From: Lacrimispora sphenoides
GTDB lineage: Bacteria > Bacillota > Clostridia > Lachnospirales > Lachnospiraceae
DNA length: 64,000 nucleotides
NCBI RefSeq assembly: GCF_900105215.1
Contig: NZ_FOIP01000001.1
Coordinates: 1,200,001-1,264,000, forward strand
Direction of reading: 5' to 3'
Positions 19,701 through 25,905 of the stretch are shown here, in pieces; the stretch's first letter is position 1, and each line of letters begins with the position of its first letter. The notes under the pieces are model-generated. The model was not told the DNA's origin. It saw only the letters and a program-made list of their open reading frames with translations, and did no database searches. The position numbers and the translations under genes were made by a program.

Positions 19701-20492
19701 TGTGTTGATTTTCTCTGGAAACAAAACTCTGCTGCTTCCCGCACTGTTCCCATAGCCAGCCACGGTCTTGGTCCTGGAGCGCAAAAGAGCACTGGAGGGC
19801 GTACCAACGGTGTATTCCTCTTCTGTTTCAGTCAGGCTGTTATCAATCTGCCCGACCACTCCGTTCTCATCCCGGTACAAGCCGGAATAACCGCCTGCAA
19901 CGGTCACATACTGGCCTTCTCCGGTGCGATAGGTACGGTACAACTCGTTAAACTGTACCAGCTGTCCCTCCGGCTCATCGATGTACTGATCGTAGTCGTA
20001 GTACAACTCCGGCTCTCTGGCCTCTTCCTGTTCCTCCAGAGTTATGTCAACTTTTTTGTTCTCTTCCGGAAGGGAAGTGCCGCTCTCTTCTTTGGTCCCT
20101 TCCGTTCCGGAATCTGATTTTCCGGTTTCTTCTGTACCGGTTTCCTCTGTTCCGCTTGCTTTCCCATCGGTATCTGCCAGACTGGTTTCTGCCTCATAAC
20201 TCTCTTCCACTTCCGGCGTTTCTGCCGTGTTGGTTTCGTCCGAAGGATCTGTGGCAGCGGTCTCACTGGCGTCATCTTCCGCCACCGCCGCTTCTGTCTC
20301 ATTCTGGTCAAACCCAAGTTCTTCCAGCGTCAATGCTTCCGGGCTTACAAAGTCTACATACCTCGGCCTGTTGTTAATGTACTCCGCACCGAATGATACA
20401 ATCGGTGTCATGCCCGGCGCTACCATACTCACACAAAGCAGATAGCTAAACAATTGTTTAACAAATCGTCTTCTTTTGCCCCTCATACTCAT
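10740..20492 (-). CDS. Giant secreted Rhs/WapA-type polymorphic toxin
   Basis: A 3250-residue uninterrupted protein. Residues 1-36 are a signal peptide (basic RGKRRRF, hydrophobic core, cut near SFGA). An acidic Thr/Glu/Ser linker follows to about 165. Residues about 420-595 look like a DNRLRE carbohydrate-binding-type domain, about 743-788 like LysM, and about 818-905 like DUF6531 (INMNTGDFFMQQTD, FQRSYNS). Residues about 1000-2640 hold dozens of YD/RHS repeats of the form YDxxGNxxxxTDxxG. A His/Asp-rich segment lies near 2450-2480 and an Asn/Gly-rich linker at about 2640-2780. The RHS core end is at about 2860-2966 (RARYYDVERGDFLTEDTY through NYTDPSG). The last 280 residues are the variable region, with a hydrophobic segment and a small basic end domain (KKVKNNKEANKIAKEFRYEG through TGEVVCINQR) as candidate toxin. 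Such proteins encapsulate and deliver toxins to neighbouring cells. The ATG follows AAGGAGAAAG. Confidence 0.9.
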   Translation of the reverse strand: MSMRGKRRRFVKQLFSYLLCVSMVAPGMTPIVSFGAEYINNRPRYVDFVSPEALTLEELGFDQNETEAAVAEDDASETAATDPSDETNTAETPEVEESYEAETSLADTDGKASGTEETGTEETGKSDSGTEGTKEESGTSLPEENKKVDITLEEQEEAREPELYYDYDQYIDEPEGQLVQFNELYRTYRTGEGQYVTVAGGYSGLYRDENGVVGQIDNSLTETEEEYTVGTPSSALLRSRTKTVAGYGNSAGSSRVLFPEKINTSQGVSIEREGHRIELIPSGGSFKKSAVSDNTIRYSDVYPGVDYQYSLVGNTLKEDIILLEKTERNQFSFSIKTGGLKAAQEKNTIILYSDNRRQPEFVLEAPLMIDADGKTSKNLVMKLSGEEGSYRATVTADKKWLQDEDRSYPVRIDPSAVNMVPSEFVLVNVADGQPSKFLGNMGPMYAGYREGFGNMRTYIAINGDWTQVMGQAVCTQATFRIGTQTGNGVGKTRIELRAPGKEWNATTLTWNQLKEPLPELIDVLDSPGPDQTLEYDITAMMQSWMTGSRLQAGLELQAANEPKSEAQAPLRMPAESFYNRDHTAMGPRIDISWEGELLGDLALLDINALTAQVNPAVKESESGGRTTMGVLAHGISQAGSKVTWELREMDHEAAKDVVTAEDSYTSPDFSKEIAFTEAFNSQAKTGNWQSQALESGLILKTDTIYQVMAVAEGVVLEEDPETGEMVPGVETATSEEKLSDEFLLYEVQSLDLLTRIADHYGVEEKTIQKDNRLSNGLTFSGDILFIRNPEQSAPYTPKPLTDAEQMMIDMLLNGMGKDCVFSHEPINMNTGDFFMQQTDAELEELGGIFAFQRSYNSIAAHFISEFGIGWSSPFGQRLTVRYNGDILYRKDDGGAINFAKQSDGSYQAPDGYDMVLVSADSIDLETADIPSEDEEEGTPSEASNKTYARNFSFLEDGPAGMTEEAEETEEDGEEEDNRVPEATAWELKKSDGTVMTFDARGLLRYVTDRKGYRTVLLYDESDDVRQVRTPSGKLFDLTADEYHRITSVTLPNGGIITYGYDESHNLISVTDPEGGVRRYEYDDAHHMTAWYDENGSRIVENVYDGDGRVTSQTDELGNTTSLAYENGCTVSTDNRGNVTRYYMDSKRRISRIEYPDGSSESTTYTEDNRVAGRMDERGVTTSYTYDKNGNILTETRGDGSQASYTYNDLNLPLTAADYEGNVTTFTYDEAGSLLSMMDGENNTVHYTYDELNRMVSIKDANGGTHEFTYDGAVVASMTDGEGYTWTFAYDDMNHVLEASDPLGNTKSYEYNLKGWRTSETEKDGGTTKYEFDAVGTVLSITDAMGEETAFTYDKMYNILSGRDALGNTLDYVYDENYNKIKERDTKGGETHYTYDSRNRLIKTTDALGQEIAYELDGKGNILKTTDRRGNITESLYHKILNLPVLKKDALGNETYYSYDRNGNLKKITYPNGASISYTYDRAGRMVSTTAQNGLVTKLSYDGNGNIIRITDDESRVYQFKYDRNNRIVRAEDPLGGITLYSYDGAGNQKKVTDAESNATGYAYDAAGRLKEVTDALNGTVTAEYDLNGNTVKTTDQNGNSTSYHYDVIGQVLAEVDAAGFITAMEYDSLGNVEKVTDALKGETSMEMDALSRTTRMTDAMGHEYKYTYDANGNVIRVLYPDGDSVVMVYDANDRMIKSINEADVFTSYTYDSMGRITEAKDNIGNTMTYEYDESGNLVKQTDTIGRSAVYEYDKFNHLISVTGTDLATTRYGYDALNRLTEVTDPEGKQTSYEYDKVGNLVKTREPGEAVYTYAYDAINRLTKKVNPLGAATTFQYDAKGNLTGTVDGEGAENSYVYDATNRLTTFIDGRGNGTAYEYDELSRLLSYTTAEGNKQEYRYDADSNLTKVKDANGLITEYQYDVMGNLVKSISPKGAVTAYTYDKHDEVTSITDPAGNVTAYEVDLNRQVLSRQEKNGGTYSYSYDAVHRLTGVKTPLGLSRSFTYDVADNIVTDTDTLGRTNAYTYDIMHRMTKALDAKGGETLYGYDVRGNRNAVTDALGYTWNYRYDKIDQLTASVDPEGKATEVVYNLVGEIASVTKPGERTTSFAYDKNYNQTAVIDPKGYIYQFTYDKDNRLTDTIDPLSQKSQITYDAGNRITDLKDKMGLTESYTYDPHGNVLSVQATNGLMTRFSYDILDNLVKVTMPSNLTTTYAYDVMGNVTAMTDTMNRTTAYTYDLEGNMTSLVNAEGRKEQSAYDAGGRMISHITNSGDTIRYDYDKLNDLVEKSYEGASGESQAEGVLYGYDALGQRVSMMDTTGESTYEYDSLGRITKVTSGSGQAVTYAYDGADQLESITYPDGKSVYYQYDKNDNITGVVGRDGKTTAYTYDAINRVAEIHRPNGINTYNTYNARDQIVAMKNVCDDCGWVVSEYRYTYDDRGFIVGEDVLESLYAYAWDDKHDGRHENGKHDAQYPHGDTHNNKHDKDAKDNYQIIGTKRTFEYDDDGKLLKATEEEERQGTYVYTYRYDDMGNRTFYSKTRNGTALESAEYTYNASNQKISAKLYDGKKNTTMKYEYEADGNLISETGKKGTDKVELTYDYTVENRLKAVFDADELLVAAAYDGDGNRLFQLNYNLHTDDDWKGNSGNGNGNNKDNTGNGNNGNSGISGVISEALSSVVDFFTGTAGENAAEPETKAKSNGNKNKDKGNDGNATNNGKGNGNGKDNSNGNNGNNGNNGNNGNSENNGNGNSGNGNGNTGTGSSNNGSDNANGSGNTNNTGGSQNQSGILMPKKPVSDVEQGLIDLIKTTGKHKNYELIEYVNDVNREYTEVLMEVNIDGEMDTAYTYGNERLALERFTGWTGYYTNDPRGSVTGVTDSEGTLWKSYRYGPTGDISFGKPQYNNVYSYNAEDYNPNLEFQYLRARYYDVERGDFLTEDTYLGKLTDPLSLNRYNYVKSSPLNYTDPSGQTPSSYLTGEPDRTAEGQYGAVRQVPQGINYDVEGFQQLLNGAKDRLEKAVKKAKENQAVMNCFFFAEGLQFGVPDFWKYIEGKTVGNLFALFGDDSRLYTAEEFQDNYWHAYIIANKKAYGKIDTSQESAYNANFKAFMKGIEYGYSASFLALIPMLTGAMATRMSGGSMTSTVKVVGANGYQYNATVEIAGSTSGVSVGDIGAGLIIQQVTGSGSEKDNNKGDSKTGNSLKKVKNNKEANKIAKEFRYEGAEELKQEFAFRDGAKFNMMIDTETGEVVCINQR
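12155..12590 (-). repeat. Asn/Gly-rich low-complexity coding repeats in rhs
   Basis: Two blocks (about 12160-12370 and 12495-12575) consist of short near-repeats of 6-9 bp such as TTCCCATTATTCCCATTG, which encode NGNNGNNGN-type sequence. Between them is a normal segment containing SSVVDFFTGTAGENAAEPE. The region interrupts the RHS core about 80 residues before its end. It is probably a flexible linker and a likely site of slippage-driven length change. Confidence 0.8.
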
Positions 20493-20848
20493 CTTTCTCC
20501 TTAATTCATATTTTTACAGCAAAGAGCCTGCAAAAATAATATATTATAAAAAGAACAATAAATGTTGTATGATGTCAGAAACGGCCATTTTTATGGCATA
20601 AACAGTTACTTAGGCAATAATCATCGCTTCAGTATCCTGAGGTTGGGAGCAATTTTACTCATTGTTTTTACATTTTCATCTATTCTACTGATATTTTTAA
20701 CTGTTGAAATCACGGTCTTAAATTACCTTATAGATATCCAGACAAAGCATCATTTTTATAACTCACTTCTTATTCCCCGAAAGAAATCCAGAAATTAAAA
20801 AAGCCTCCAAACTGAGATTTATTACTCAATTCAGAGACTTGAATGAAA
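20493..20848. other. Intergenic region between tadA and rhs
   Basis: This 356-bp gap holds the 5' region of rhs (ribosome binding site TTAAGGAGAAAG and an AT-rich stretch with TATAAT at about 20545-20552, without a clear -35) and the tadA terminator. A 78-codon plus-strand frame at 20562-20798 has no ribosome binding site or recognisable domain, and I do not call it. No mobile-element ends or direct repeats were evident by eye. Confidence 0.5.
20795..20840 (-). terminator. Terminator of tadA
   Basis: On the minus strand AAGTCTCTGAATTGAG can pair with CTCAGTTTGGAGGCTT across a short loop, with internal mismatches, and TTTTTT follows. It lies about 10-50 bp after the tadA stop and would prevent read-through into the rhs locus. 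Confidence 0.7.
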
Positions 20849-21346
20849 TCACTGTTCTGCTATAGAGGATTTGTCTTCCTGTTTTTTCTTGTTCCTTTCC
20901 CGCAGCTCTCTAAAAAAATCTTTCATCATTTGAGAACATTCTTCTCCTAAAACTCCTGTTTCCGTTTCAACCTGGTGGTTAAAGCCCTCCTCATGAAGCA
21001 TATCAAGCACCGATCCAGCACAGCCGGCCTTAGCATTCATGCAGCCGATAACGACTCTGGGGATCCTGGCCTGAACAATAGCTCCGGCACACATGGGACA
21101 GGGTTCCAGGGTCACATACATGGTACAGCCCTCAAGCCTCCAATCCCCTATTTTTCTGCACGCTTTGCGGATGGCATTGATCTCCGCATGGGACAGGACA
21201 TTTTTATCAATGGTGCGGCGGTTATATCCACGGGCAATGATCTTATCTTCATAGACAATAATGCAGCCGATGGGGACTTCACCAATGGCGCCTGCCTTTT
21301 CAGCCTGTTTTATTGCTGTGCGCATATATTTCTCATCTGTTGTCAT
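20849..21346 (-). CDS. tadA: tRNA-specific adenosine deaminase
   Basis: A 165-residue zinc deaminase that converts A34 to inosine in tRNA-Arg(ACG). The zinc site is visible as SHAEINAI (HAE with catalytic Glu, about residues 52-54) and EPCPMCAGAIV (PCxxC, about 84-91). The N-terminal MRTAIKQAEKAG and VPIGCIIV segments are typical. The ATG is preceded by AAGAGGAATAAAT. In many Firmicutes tadA is close to ffs and dnaX. Here the rhs locus lies between them. Confidence 0.95.
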   Translation of the reverse strand: MTTDEKYMRTAIKQAEKAGAIGEVPIGCIIVYEDKIIARGYNRRTIDKNVLSHAEINAIRKACRKIGDWRLEGCTMYVTLEPCPMCAGAIVQARIPRVVIGCMNAKAGCAGSVLDMLHEEGFNHQVETETGVLGEECSQMMKDFFRELRERNKKKQEDKSSIAEQ

Positions 21347-21448
21347 ATTTATTCCTCTTTGCTATTAATATAACTACCCATGCTTTCTGGGCATATTGGG
21401 ACACCTCCAGGGCATTTCAATATAACTATACCCTCCGGGTGTTTAAAT

Positions 21449-21474
21449 GTGATATACTGGGATAAGTATATCAC
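21449..21474. promoter_or_regulatory. Palindrome upstream of the radical SAM activase gene
   Basis: GTGATATAC and GTATATCAC (21449-21457 and 21466-21474) form a perfect 9-bp inverted repeat with an 8-bp centre, ending 22 bp before the ATG. It could be an operator or an mRNA hairpin close to the ribosome binding site. It is not a clear match to the tandem NrdR boxes I know, so its role is open. Confidence 0.5.
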
Positions 21475-21496
21475 GAAACAAAGGAATGGTGAAGGT

Positions 21497-22192
21497 ATGA
21501 AACTATGCGGTCTTCAAAAAACAACGCTTCTGGATTTTCCCGGCCACGTGGCAGCTACGATCTTTCTCGGCGGCTGCAATTTCCGCTGCCCCTTCTGCCA
21601 TAACAGCGGGCTGATCGGCAATGAGGCAGAATCTCTGTTCAGTGAAGAGGAGATTTTGGATTTTTTAAAGAAACGAAAAGGAATTTTAGAGGGTGTCTGC
21701 ATTACTGGGGGAGAACCCACCCTGTCAGAGGATTTAGAACCCTTTATCCGGAAAATTCGGGATCTGGGCTATCTTATTAAACTGGATACCAACGGCTATC
21801 GGCCGGAGGTCTTAAAAAAGCTGGCTTCAAACGGACTTTTGGACTATGTGGCAATGGATATTAAAGCAGGCAGGGAAAATTATCCCAAGGCAGCGGGAAT
21901 CAGGGGGCTAAGGATGAAGGACATTGAGGAAAGCGCTGCTTTTCTCCTTCAAGGAACCATTCCTTTTGAATTCCGCACAACGGCGGTAAAAGGGATCCAT
22001 AGCCTCCGTGATTTTATAGATATCGGTGAATGGCTGACAGGCTGTCCTAATTACTACCTGCAAAACTATGTGGACTCGGACCAGGTCCTATGTCCTGGTT
22101 TCCAGCCTTTTTCCAGGGAAGAGCTCAATCAATTCTTAAACATCTTAAAACCCTTGATTCCCAATGCTATGCTTCGAGGCGTTGAGGATTAA
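21497..22192 (+). CDS. Radical SAM protein, anaerobic ribonucleoside-triphosphate reductase activating type
   Basis: A 231-residue protein. The 4Fe-4S cluster motif is CNFRCPFC (CxxxCxxC, residues 27-34), followed by HNSGLI. The SAM-binding GGEPTLSED is at about 74-82. The N-terminal MKLCGLQKTTLLDFPG matches the NrdG2/PflA-like activase subgroup that installs a glycyl radical in anaerobic ribonucleotide reductase or a related enzyme. The ATG at 21497 with GGTGAAGG upstream is preferred, because the open frame upstream is not protein-like. No nrdD or other glycyl-radical enzyme is in the window, so the partner is encoded elsewhere. Confidence 0.85.
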   Translation: MKLCGLQKTTLLDFPGHVAATIFLGGCNFRCPFCHNSGLIGNEAESLFSEEEILDFLKKRKGILEGVCITGGEPTLSEDLEPFIRKIRDLGYLIKLDTNGYRPEVLKKLASNGLLDYVAMDIKAGRENYPKAAGIRGLRMKDIEESAAFLLQGTIPFEFRTTAVKGIHSLRDFIDIGEWLTGCPNYYLQNYVDSDQVLCPGFQPFSREELNQFLNILKPLIPNAMLRGVED

Positions 22193-22208
22193 TCAGGGCA
22201 AGCCGATA

Positions 22209-22230
22209 AGGGGGCTTAAACTAGCCCCCT
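22209..22230. terminator. Bidirectional terminator hairpin
   Basis: AGGGGGCT (22209-22216) pairs with AGCCCCCT (22223-22230) across a 6-nt loop and is followed by AATTTT on the plus strand. It lies between the convergent activase gene and the DUF6128-type gene, and overlaps the final codons of the latter. Confidence 0.75.
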
Positions 22231-23936
22231 AATTTTACATCGGTATACCAGAATCCAAACCTGCCGTCTTCCATTGGCTGATCTTTTGACAGAACGAAAT
22301 TAGGAAAGCCGAACATTGAAGCCATGTATCGCTCATTGCTGTAATAATGCCCTGGAATTCCAAGAAGGTAACGGGGCATCCCGTTTGGGTTCAATAGTTT
22401 TGCCAGAATTAAGTAACGGTAATTATAGTATCCATGCAGAAGGAAGCTGTTGTTGCCATAAACCCAGCTATCCCTTGGAAGGACACCGATATCCTGGGGC
22501 TTTATGGTCAGAATTTCACAGCCATCCTCATAATCAAATGCAAGAATCCTTGTATGTTCACGTTTCAACTTTTCCCAAATCATATGATGGGTGTTATCAT
22601 CCTGGATCTCATTTTGGCGAAGTCGCTCTAGTTCATCAGGATTTCCCAGTTTTGGCCGTGCTTCCTGATTGCCCATGCTTTCTTTTATCATAGCATCTGC
22701 CCGGTAACAAGTAGTTTCACCGATTCCATCCTGGGCGCTGAAGGGATAAGGCTCACTGAATACAGCTTCTCTCTCCTGGGCATCCACTGATTTGGCGGCC
22801 TCTTGTCGCTCATCTTCCTTCTCCTGCATCTCACTCGGTATGTCTTCCTGTCCGTCATTTTTCCAATCTCCGGATACTTGCTCCGTAGACTGCATGGCAT
22901 TCTTGCGGGGTTCCTGCATCGGCTCCTCTGCTTTGGCCCAGGCTTCCTGCTGCAGTGATTCCACTGATGCAAACCATTCCGGTTCTCCGGCCGCTACCGG
23001 CTCACCGGCTTTAGCTGGCTCTACGCCCGGTTCCTCCATATATTGGAGGTCTTCTTCTGATTCCTCCGTATATTGGATGTCTTCTTCTGACTCCTCCATG
23101 TACTGAAGACCTTTTTCCGATTCCTCTATGTACGAATGGTCTTCTTCCGATTCCTCTGTGTATAGTAAGCCGTCTTCTTCCGCTATCGGCTCATCAGACA
23201 TGATCCATTCCTGCTCATCAGCTTTTGATTCTGCTTTTACCGGTTCCTTATCGTCTGGTATGGCAACATCCATATCTGCATCAATTATTCTCTGGTCAAC
23301 TTCATCCAGGTGTTCTGCCTGCAGATCTTCCTCTTCCGGCAATTCCTGTTCTTCGGCAACCAAAACATCCTCTTCTACCGTTCGGTCATTAGAGGAGGCC
23401 TCAATTGTTTCATCTTGTAAAATCTCTGCCTGGGAAATCTCCCGGGGTTCATCAGGCTTCAGTGGGAATTCTTCCTCGATCTCACGTACCGCCCGTTTTA
23501 TCTGTTCTTCTGAAATAACGGCCTGTTCCTTTTCCAAAACAACCTTGGTCGCACTCTCCAGATCGACTTCCGCCGCATGGGCAACAGCATCTTCCCAAAT
23601 GGTCGTATAGGAACGCCATGTATTTTTCACATCATGGATGGTCAGTCCGTAGCACTGATCCATGTTAATTCCGGAGTGTTCTATATCGCTAGCCGATACC
23701 ACAGTCCTGAATTCACCGGAACCACCGCGTATAAAAATATTTCCCAGGAATATTTCCTGGTCTGCGGCTAATAAGTATACTCCGATATCATTGCCGCCCA
23801 CATATATTCTTTTGACACTGACCGTAATCTTGCACTGGATCCCTCTCGTCTCTATTTTGGCAAATCCGATGTTTTTTCCTTTGACTGCGCCTTCATAGGC
23901 ATAAATATATGAGATTAGTCTTCGATAATTAGGCAT
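22221..23936 (-). CDS. DUF6128-type protein with long acidic repeat linker
   Basis: A 571-residue protein without signal peptide or membrane segment. Residues 1-130 form a conserved N-terminal domain (MPNYRRLISYIYAYEGAVKG through YGLTIHDV). Residues about 150-430 are a low-complexity Glu-rich linker that includes five 10-residue repeats of the type EESEEDxQYxE. The C-terminal 120 residues (IWEKLKREHTRILAFDYEDG through FGFWYTDVKL) look like the DUF6128 domain seen in Lachnospiraceae. The function is unknown. The ATG follows AAAGGAGTGATGGC. It is divergent from nagB across a 117-bp gap. Its composition resembles the acidic linker of the TPR/AAA-like protein, and both may act as scaffolds, but that is only inference. 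Confidence 0.6.
   Translation of the reverse strand: MPNYRRLISYIYAYEGAVKGKNIGFAKIETRGIQCKITVSVKRIYVGGNDIGVYLLAADQEIFLGNIFIRGGSGEFRTVVSASDIEHSGINMDQCYGLTIHDVKNTWRSYTTIWEDAVAHAAEVDLESATKVVLEKEQAVISEEQIKRAVREIEEEFPLKPDEPREISQAEILQDETIEASSNDRTVEEDVLVAEEQELPEEEDLQAEHLDEVDQRIIDADMDVAIPDDKEPVKAESKADEQEWIMSDEPIAEEDGLLYTEESEEDHSYIEESEKGLQYMEESEEDIQYTEESEEDLQYMEEPGVEPAKAGEPVAAGEPEWFASVESLQQEAWAKAEEPMQEPRKNAMQSTEQVSGDWKNDGQEDIPSEMQEKEDERQEAAKSVDAQEREAVFSEPYPFSAQDGIGETTCYRADAMIKESMGNQEARPKLGNPDELERLRQNEIQDDNTHHMIWEKLKREHTRILAFDYEDGCEILTIKPQDIGVLPRDSWVYGNNSFLLHGYYNYRYLILAKLLNPNGMPRYLLGIPGHYYSNERYMASMFGFPNFVLSKDQPMEDGRFGFWYTDVKLGG
23031..23180 (-). repeat. Five 30-bp coding tandem repeats
   Basis: Five consecutive 30-bp units (23031, 23061, 23091, 23121, 23151) of the pattern TTCCTCCGTATATTGGATGT plus CTTCTTCTGA lie in the acidic linker of the DUF6128-type gene. 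Each encodes about SEESEEDxQYxE. Units 1 and 2 are nearly identical and the others are diverged, so unit number may vary between strains. Confidence 0.85.
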
Positions 23937-24053
23937 GCCATCACTCCTTTATAATTATTTTATGCAAAATGCCATTGCATCTATGACACAAAAATGATAT
24001 CCTTATGAAAAGAATATATAAAATTTTTTTTAAACGTATGGAGGGATAGAGAA

Positions 24054-24788
24054 ATGAAGCTTTATCGCGCGAAGGACTACAACGATATGAGCCGTAAGGC
24101 CGCCAATATAATATCTGCCCAGATTATTATGAAACCGAGCTGTGTTCTTGGACTGGCTACCGGTTCCTCACCTATAGGCACCTACAAGCAATTGATCGAA
24201 TGGTACAACAAAGGGGATTTGGATTTCTCCCAGGTAAAGACTGCGAACCTAGATGAATACAAGGGACTCACCAGGGAAAACGATCAAAGCTATTACTATT
24301 TTATGCGTGAGAATCTGTTTCGCCATGTAAACATTGACGAAGCAAATACCAACATCCCTAATGGGATGGAAGCTGACGCCAACAAAGAAGCTGCCCGCTA
24401 CGAGGAAATCATCAAAGGCCTGGGCGGTGTTGATTTACAGCTCTTAGGACTTGGGCACAATGGTCACATTGGCTTCAACGAGCCATCCGACATCTTCCCA
24501 AAGGATACGCACATTGTAGACCTTCAGGAAAGCACCATCGAAGCCAACAAGCGTTTCTTCGCATCAATTGATGAAGTTCCGCGCCAAGCCTATACCATGG
24601 GTATCGGTACCATAATGAGAGCCAGAAAGATCCTGCTTATCGTCAGCGGAGCTGAGAAAGCAGACATCCTTTATGATGTAATCTACGGACCGGTTACTTC
24701 TAAAGTTCCGGCATCTATTTTACAGCTTCATCCGGATGTTACCATTGTTGCAGACGAAGCGGCTCTTTCCAGAATGGGAAATATTTAA
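24054..24788 (+). CDS. nagB: Glucosamine-6-phosphate deaminase
   Basis: A 244-residue enzyme that converts glucosamine 6-phosphate to fructose 6-phosphate and ammonia, feeding amino sugars into glycolysis. The phosphate loop LATGSSPIGTYKQL is at residues 34-47, NLDEYKGL contains the catalytic Asp (about 66), and GLGHNGHIGFNEP is at about 131-143 with the ring-opening His. The ATG has GGAGGGATAGAGAA upstream. It is a single gene followed by a clear terminator, and nagA is not in the window. Confidence 0.97.
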   Translation: MKLYRAKDYNDMSRKAANIISAQIIMKPSCVLGLATGSSPIGTYKQLIEWYNKGDLDFSQVKTANLDEYKGLTRENDQSYYYFMRENLFRHVNIDEANTNIPNGMEADANKEAARYEEIIKGLGGVDLQLLGLGHNGHIGFNEPSDIFPKDTHIVDLQESTIEANKRFFASIDEVPRQAYTMGIGTIMRARKILLIVSGAEKADILYDVIYGPVTSKVPASILQLHPDVTIVADEAALSRMGNI

Positions 24789-24833
24789 ACCCGGTTGCTT
24801 TTTCATCCGTTTCCAAATTATATGACAGTATCT

Positions 24834-24862
24834 GCCCGGCTGCTCCTGCGCCGGGCTTTTTT
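24834..24862 (+). terminator. Terminator of nagB
   Basis: GCCCGGC (24834-24840) pairs with GCCGGGC (24850-24856), followed by TTTTTTA. This is a classical rho-independent terminator 45 bp after the nagB stop. Confidence 0.9.
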
Positions 24863-24973
24863 ATGCCTATTTTAAGGGGGCTATTCCGAATAAAAAAGGA
24901 AGATAAGGGAATCAAAGAACACAAAAACCAGGGAGGAGATCCGCATAAATGGATATCTTGTAGATAATCCGGA

Positions 24974-25816
24974 TTAAATCGCTTCTGGCGTCTTCCGGTA
25001 CTGACTGGGACTGACCCCTTTGACCTTTTTAAATACCTCGCAAAAGTAATTGCTGTCATTGAAGCCGCACTTATTTGCAATCTTCATAACCGGGATATCC
25101 GTTTCCAGAAGCAGGACCGTGGCTTCACGGACACGGATCTGGATTAAATACTCCTTAAAGCCGATGCTGGTTACTTTTTTAAACTGCCGGGAAAAATAGG
25201 TAGGCGCCATATTGATGCTGGACGCCACCTCCTCAAGAGTTACATCCTGTGCGTAGTGGCCACAAATATATTTGGCAGCCTCGTAAAAACGTTCTTCCTT
25301 GCAGTCCAGTTCATCAACGCTCTTCTTCTGTCCGGACTGGCTGTGATACATGAACAACAGAATCTCATAAAGGTGACTTTTTTTAAGAAACTGATGGAAG
25401 CTGTCCTTGATCTTATCCTCATAGATCAGCAGATTCAGCAGATTCCCGATGTACTGTCGCTTGGCCGGGGGTACACGAATATGGGATACGGAGACGATCT
25501 CGTCCACCGCCTCAGTCCCTAATTCGGATTCCATAAGGTTTAAAAAATACGGAGTAAAATTCATAACAATCCGCTCGTTAAACCGGCTGGAATAGTCCAG
25601 TGTCCGGTGAATATCCATGTTCTTAATCAGGATTAAATCCCCCGCCTTAACATGATAAAGGGTATGACCGATAAAGGTGCTGCAGCTTCCCGCATAGAGG
25701 TAATACAGCTCGTAATAGGGATGAAAATGTGCCTCCTTCATCCGGTAATTCGCCGTAATTTTTTTCCTCTCGATCCGGAATTCCTGCGTATCCTCCATCG
25801 CACGCATCTCAAACAC
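24974..25816 (-). CDS. AraC family transcriptional regulator
   Basis: A 280-residue regulator. The N-terminal 150 residues form a cupin-like ligand domain (EAHFHPYYELYYLYAGSC, GDLILIKNMDIHRTLDY). The C-terminal 100 residues hold two helix-turn-helix motifs (VTLEEVASSINMAPTYFSRQ and IPVMKIANKCGFNDSNYFCE) ending in KKVKGVSPSQYRK, the AraC/XylS signature. The start is GTG with GGGGGGATTCT upstream. It is the last gene of the sugar-uptake operon, 89 bp after the second permease, and most likely controls that operon in response to a carbohydrate. Confidence 0.93.
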   Translation of the reverse strand: MFEMRAMEDTQEFRIERKKITANYRMKEAHFHPYYELYYLYAGSCSTFIGHTLYHVKAGDLILIKNMDIHRTLDYSSRFNERIVMNFTPYFLNLMESELGTEAVDEIVSVSHIRVPPAKRQYIGNLLNLLIYEDKIKDSFHQFLKKSHLYEILLFMYHSQSGQKKSVDELDCKEERFYEAAKYICGHYAQDVTLEEVASSINMAPTYFSRQFKKVTSIGFKEYLIQIRVREATVLLLETDIPVMKIANKCGFNDSNYFCEVFKKVKGVSPSQYRKTPEAI

Positions 25817-25905
25817 AGAATCCCCCCTTCCTATCTATTCTGCCCTTTCAGATCCCTGCAGACGCTTTGTTAAAATTTTTATAAGTTCAGCCTTTTTAAT
25901 TTATT

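Noticed and set aside
20562..20798. 78-codon plus-strand frame between tadA and rhs
   Set aside because: It has a hydrophobic stretch but no ribosome binding site, and it covers the tadA terminator. I see no support for a gene.
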